DNA of 64,000 nt from NCBI RefSeq assembly GCF_000520975.1, contig NZ_JACB01000015.1:1-64000 (forward strand). The letters run 5' to 3'. The translations under genes were made by a program, and so were the position numbers. Below the pieces are notes generated by a model. It ran no database searches. It was given only the letters and a program-made list of their open reading frames with translations, and was not told where the DNA came from. This document shows, one piece after another, positions 63,887 to 64,000 of the stretch; position 1 is the first letter of the stretch; each line of letters begins with the position of its first letter. This DNA comes from Aquimarina megaterium XH134 (GTDB lineage Bacteria > Bacteroidota > Bacteroidia > Flavobacteriales > Flavobacteriaceae).

Positions 63887-64000
63887 ATGACAACATTTAA
63901 AACCCTACTACTTAGCACCCTACTAATTTCTATGGTTTCCTGCCATAATGAATCCTTTGACTTATTTCCGGATAATATTCAAAAAATAGAAACAGATTCA
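63887..64000 (+). CDS. Lipoprotein, 5' end only (continues beyond window)
   Basis: The first 38 codons of a gene start MTTFKTLLLSTLLISMVSC, a good lipoprotein signal with lipidated Cys19, then an Asn/Asp-rich stretch (HNESFDLFPDNIQKIETDS). The frame is open to the last base. Too little is present to suggest a family. Confidence 0.65.
   Translation, partial: MTTFKTLLLSTLLISMVSCHNESFDLFPDNIQKIETDS

Noticed and set aside
63887..64000. Possible frameshift at the start of the last lipoprotein
   Set aside because: Rechecking the base count showed one continuous frame through the signal peptide to the end of the window.
1..64000. tRNA, rRNA, CRISPR arrays and prophage genes
   Set aside because: I looked for cloverleaf, ribosomal, repeat-spacer and phage structural signals on both strands and saw none.

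Overview
The window looks like chromosome of a marine Flavobacteriaceae (Bacteroidota), possibly Aquimarina-like; the genus is a guess. Reasons: AT-rich DNA, no Shine-Dalgarno sites, promoter -7 boxes of the Bacteroidota form TAnnTTTG, a type IX secretion system (T9SS) substrate with a CHU_C tail, T9SS genes (plug protein, porT), a Na+-translocating NQR, and many Bacteroidota-restricted families (DUF4846, DUF5916, DUF3667, TamL, FecR). I see no tRNA, rRNA, CRISPR array, prophage or transposase.

Layout. 1-7330: five secreted proteins on the + strand (collagen/tail-fibre-like proteins, a Calx-beta adhesin, a CHU_C protein), probably cell-surface or matrix material. 7368-11890: acetyltransferase, a ClpP paralogue, a Tat-exported M15 peptidase, a CAP lipoprotein, an M48 protease and two tandem exported ankyrin proteins. 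12205-15633: gpmI, then an ECF sigma factor with a FecR-type anti-sigma. 15714-15969: a 238-bp MITE-like element with 9-bp target duplications. 16041-19864: lipoproteins, RidA, map and a methyltransferase. 19868-21245: apbE plus a small NQR-associated gene.

21246-29795 appears to be an accessory island lying between apbE and the nqr operon. It holds an unknown protein coupled to a TPR histidine kinase and a LytTR response regulator, a 665-bp non-coding stretch with two strong inverted repeats, DUF4846, DUF5916 and a membrane LytTR regulator. 29796-35875 is a tight nqrABCDEF operon; ApbE is the enzyme that attaches FMN to NqrB and NqrC, so the two blocks are functionally linked.

36062-49746: T9SS plug protein, DUF3667, apaG, DUF6695, an NRDE protein, pruA, an FAD monooxygenase, a GNAT, a divergent HxlR/ene-reductase pair, rsmG, a desaturase, an aminotransferase and a small orphan protein. 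49761-57770: trkH-trkA potassium uptake, ubiE/menG, porT, and a divergent trmH/tamL pair only 23 bp apart. 57954-64000: housekeeping genes fbaA, accD (with its zinc ribbon lost), a lipoprotein, rpsO, a three-hairpin leader and pnp, and the start of another lipoprotein.

The best candidates for something undescribed are the 164-aa/TPR-kinase/LytTR operon with its adjacent structured non-coding region, the MITE-like element, and the structured pnp leader. All functional assignments are from motifs read by eye; no database search was possible.
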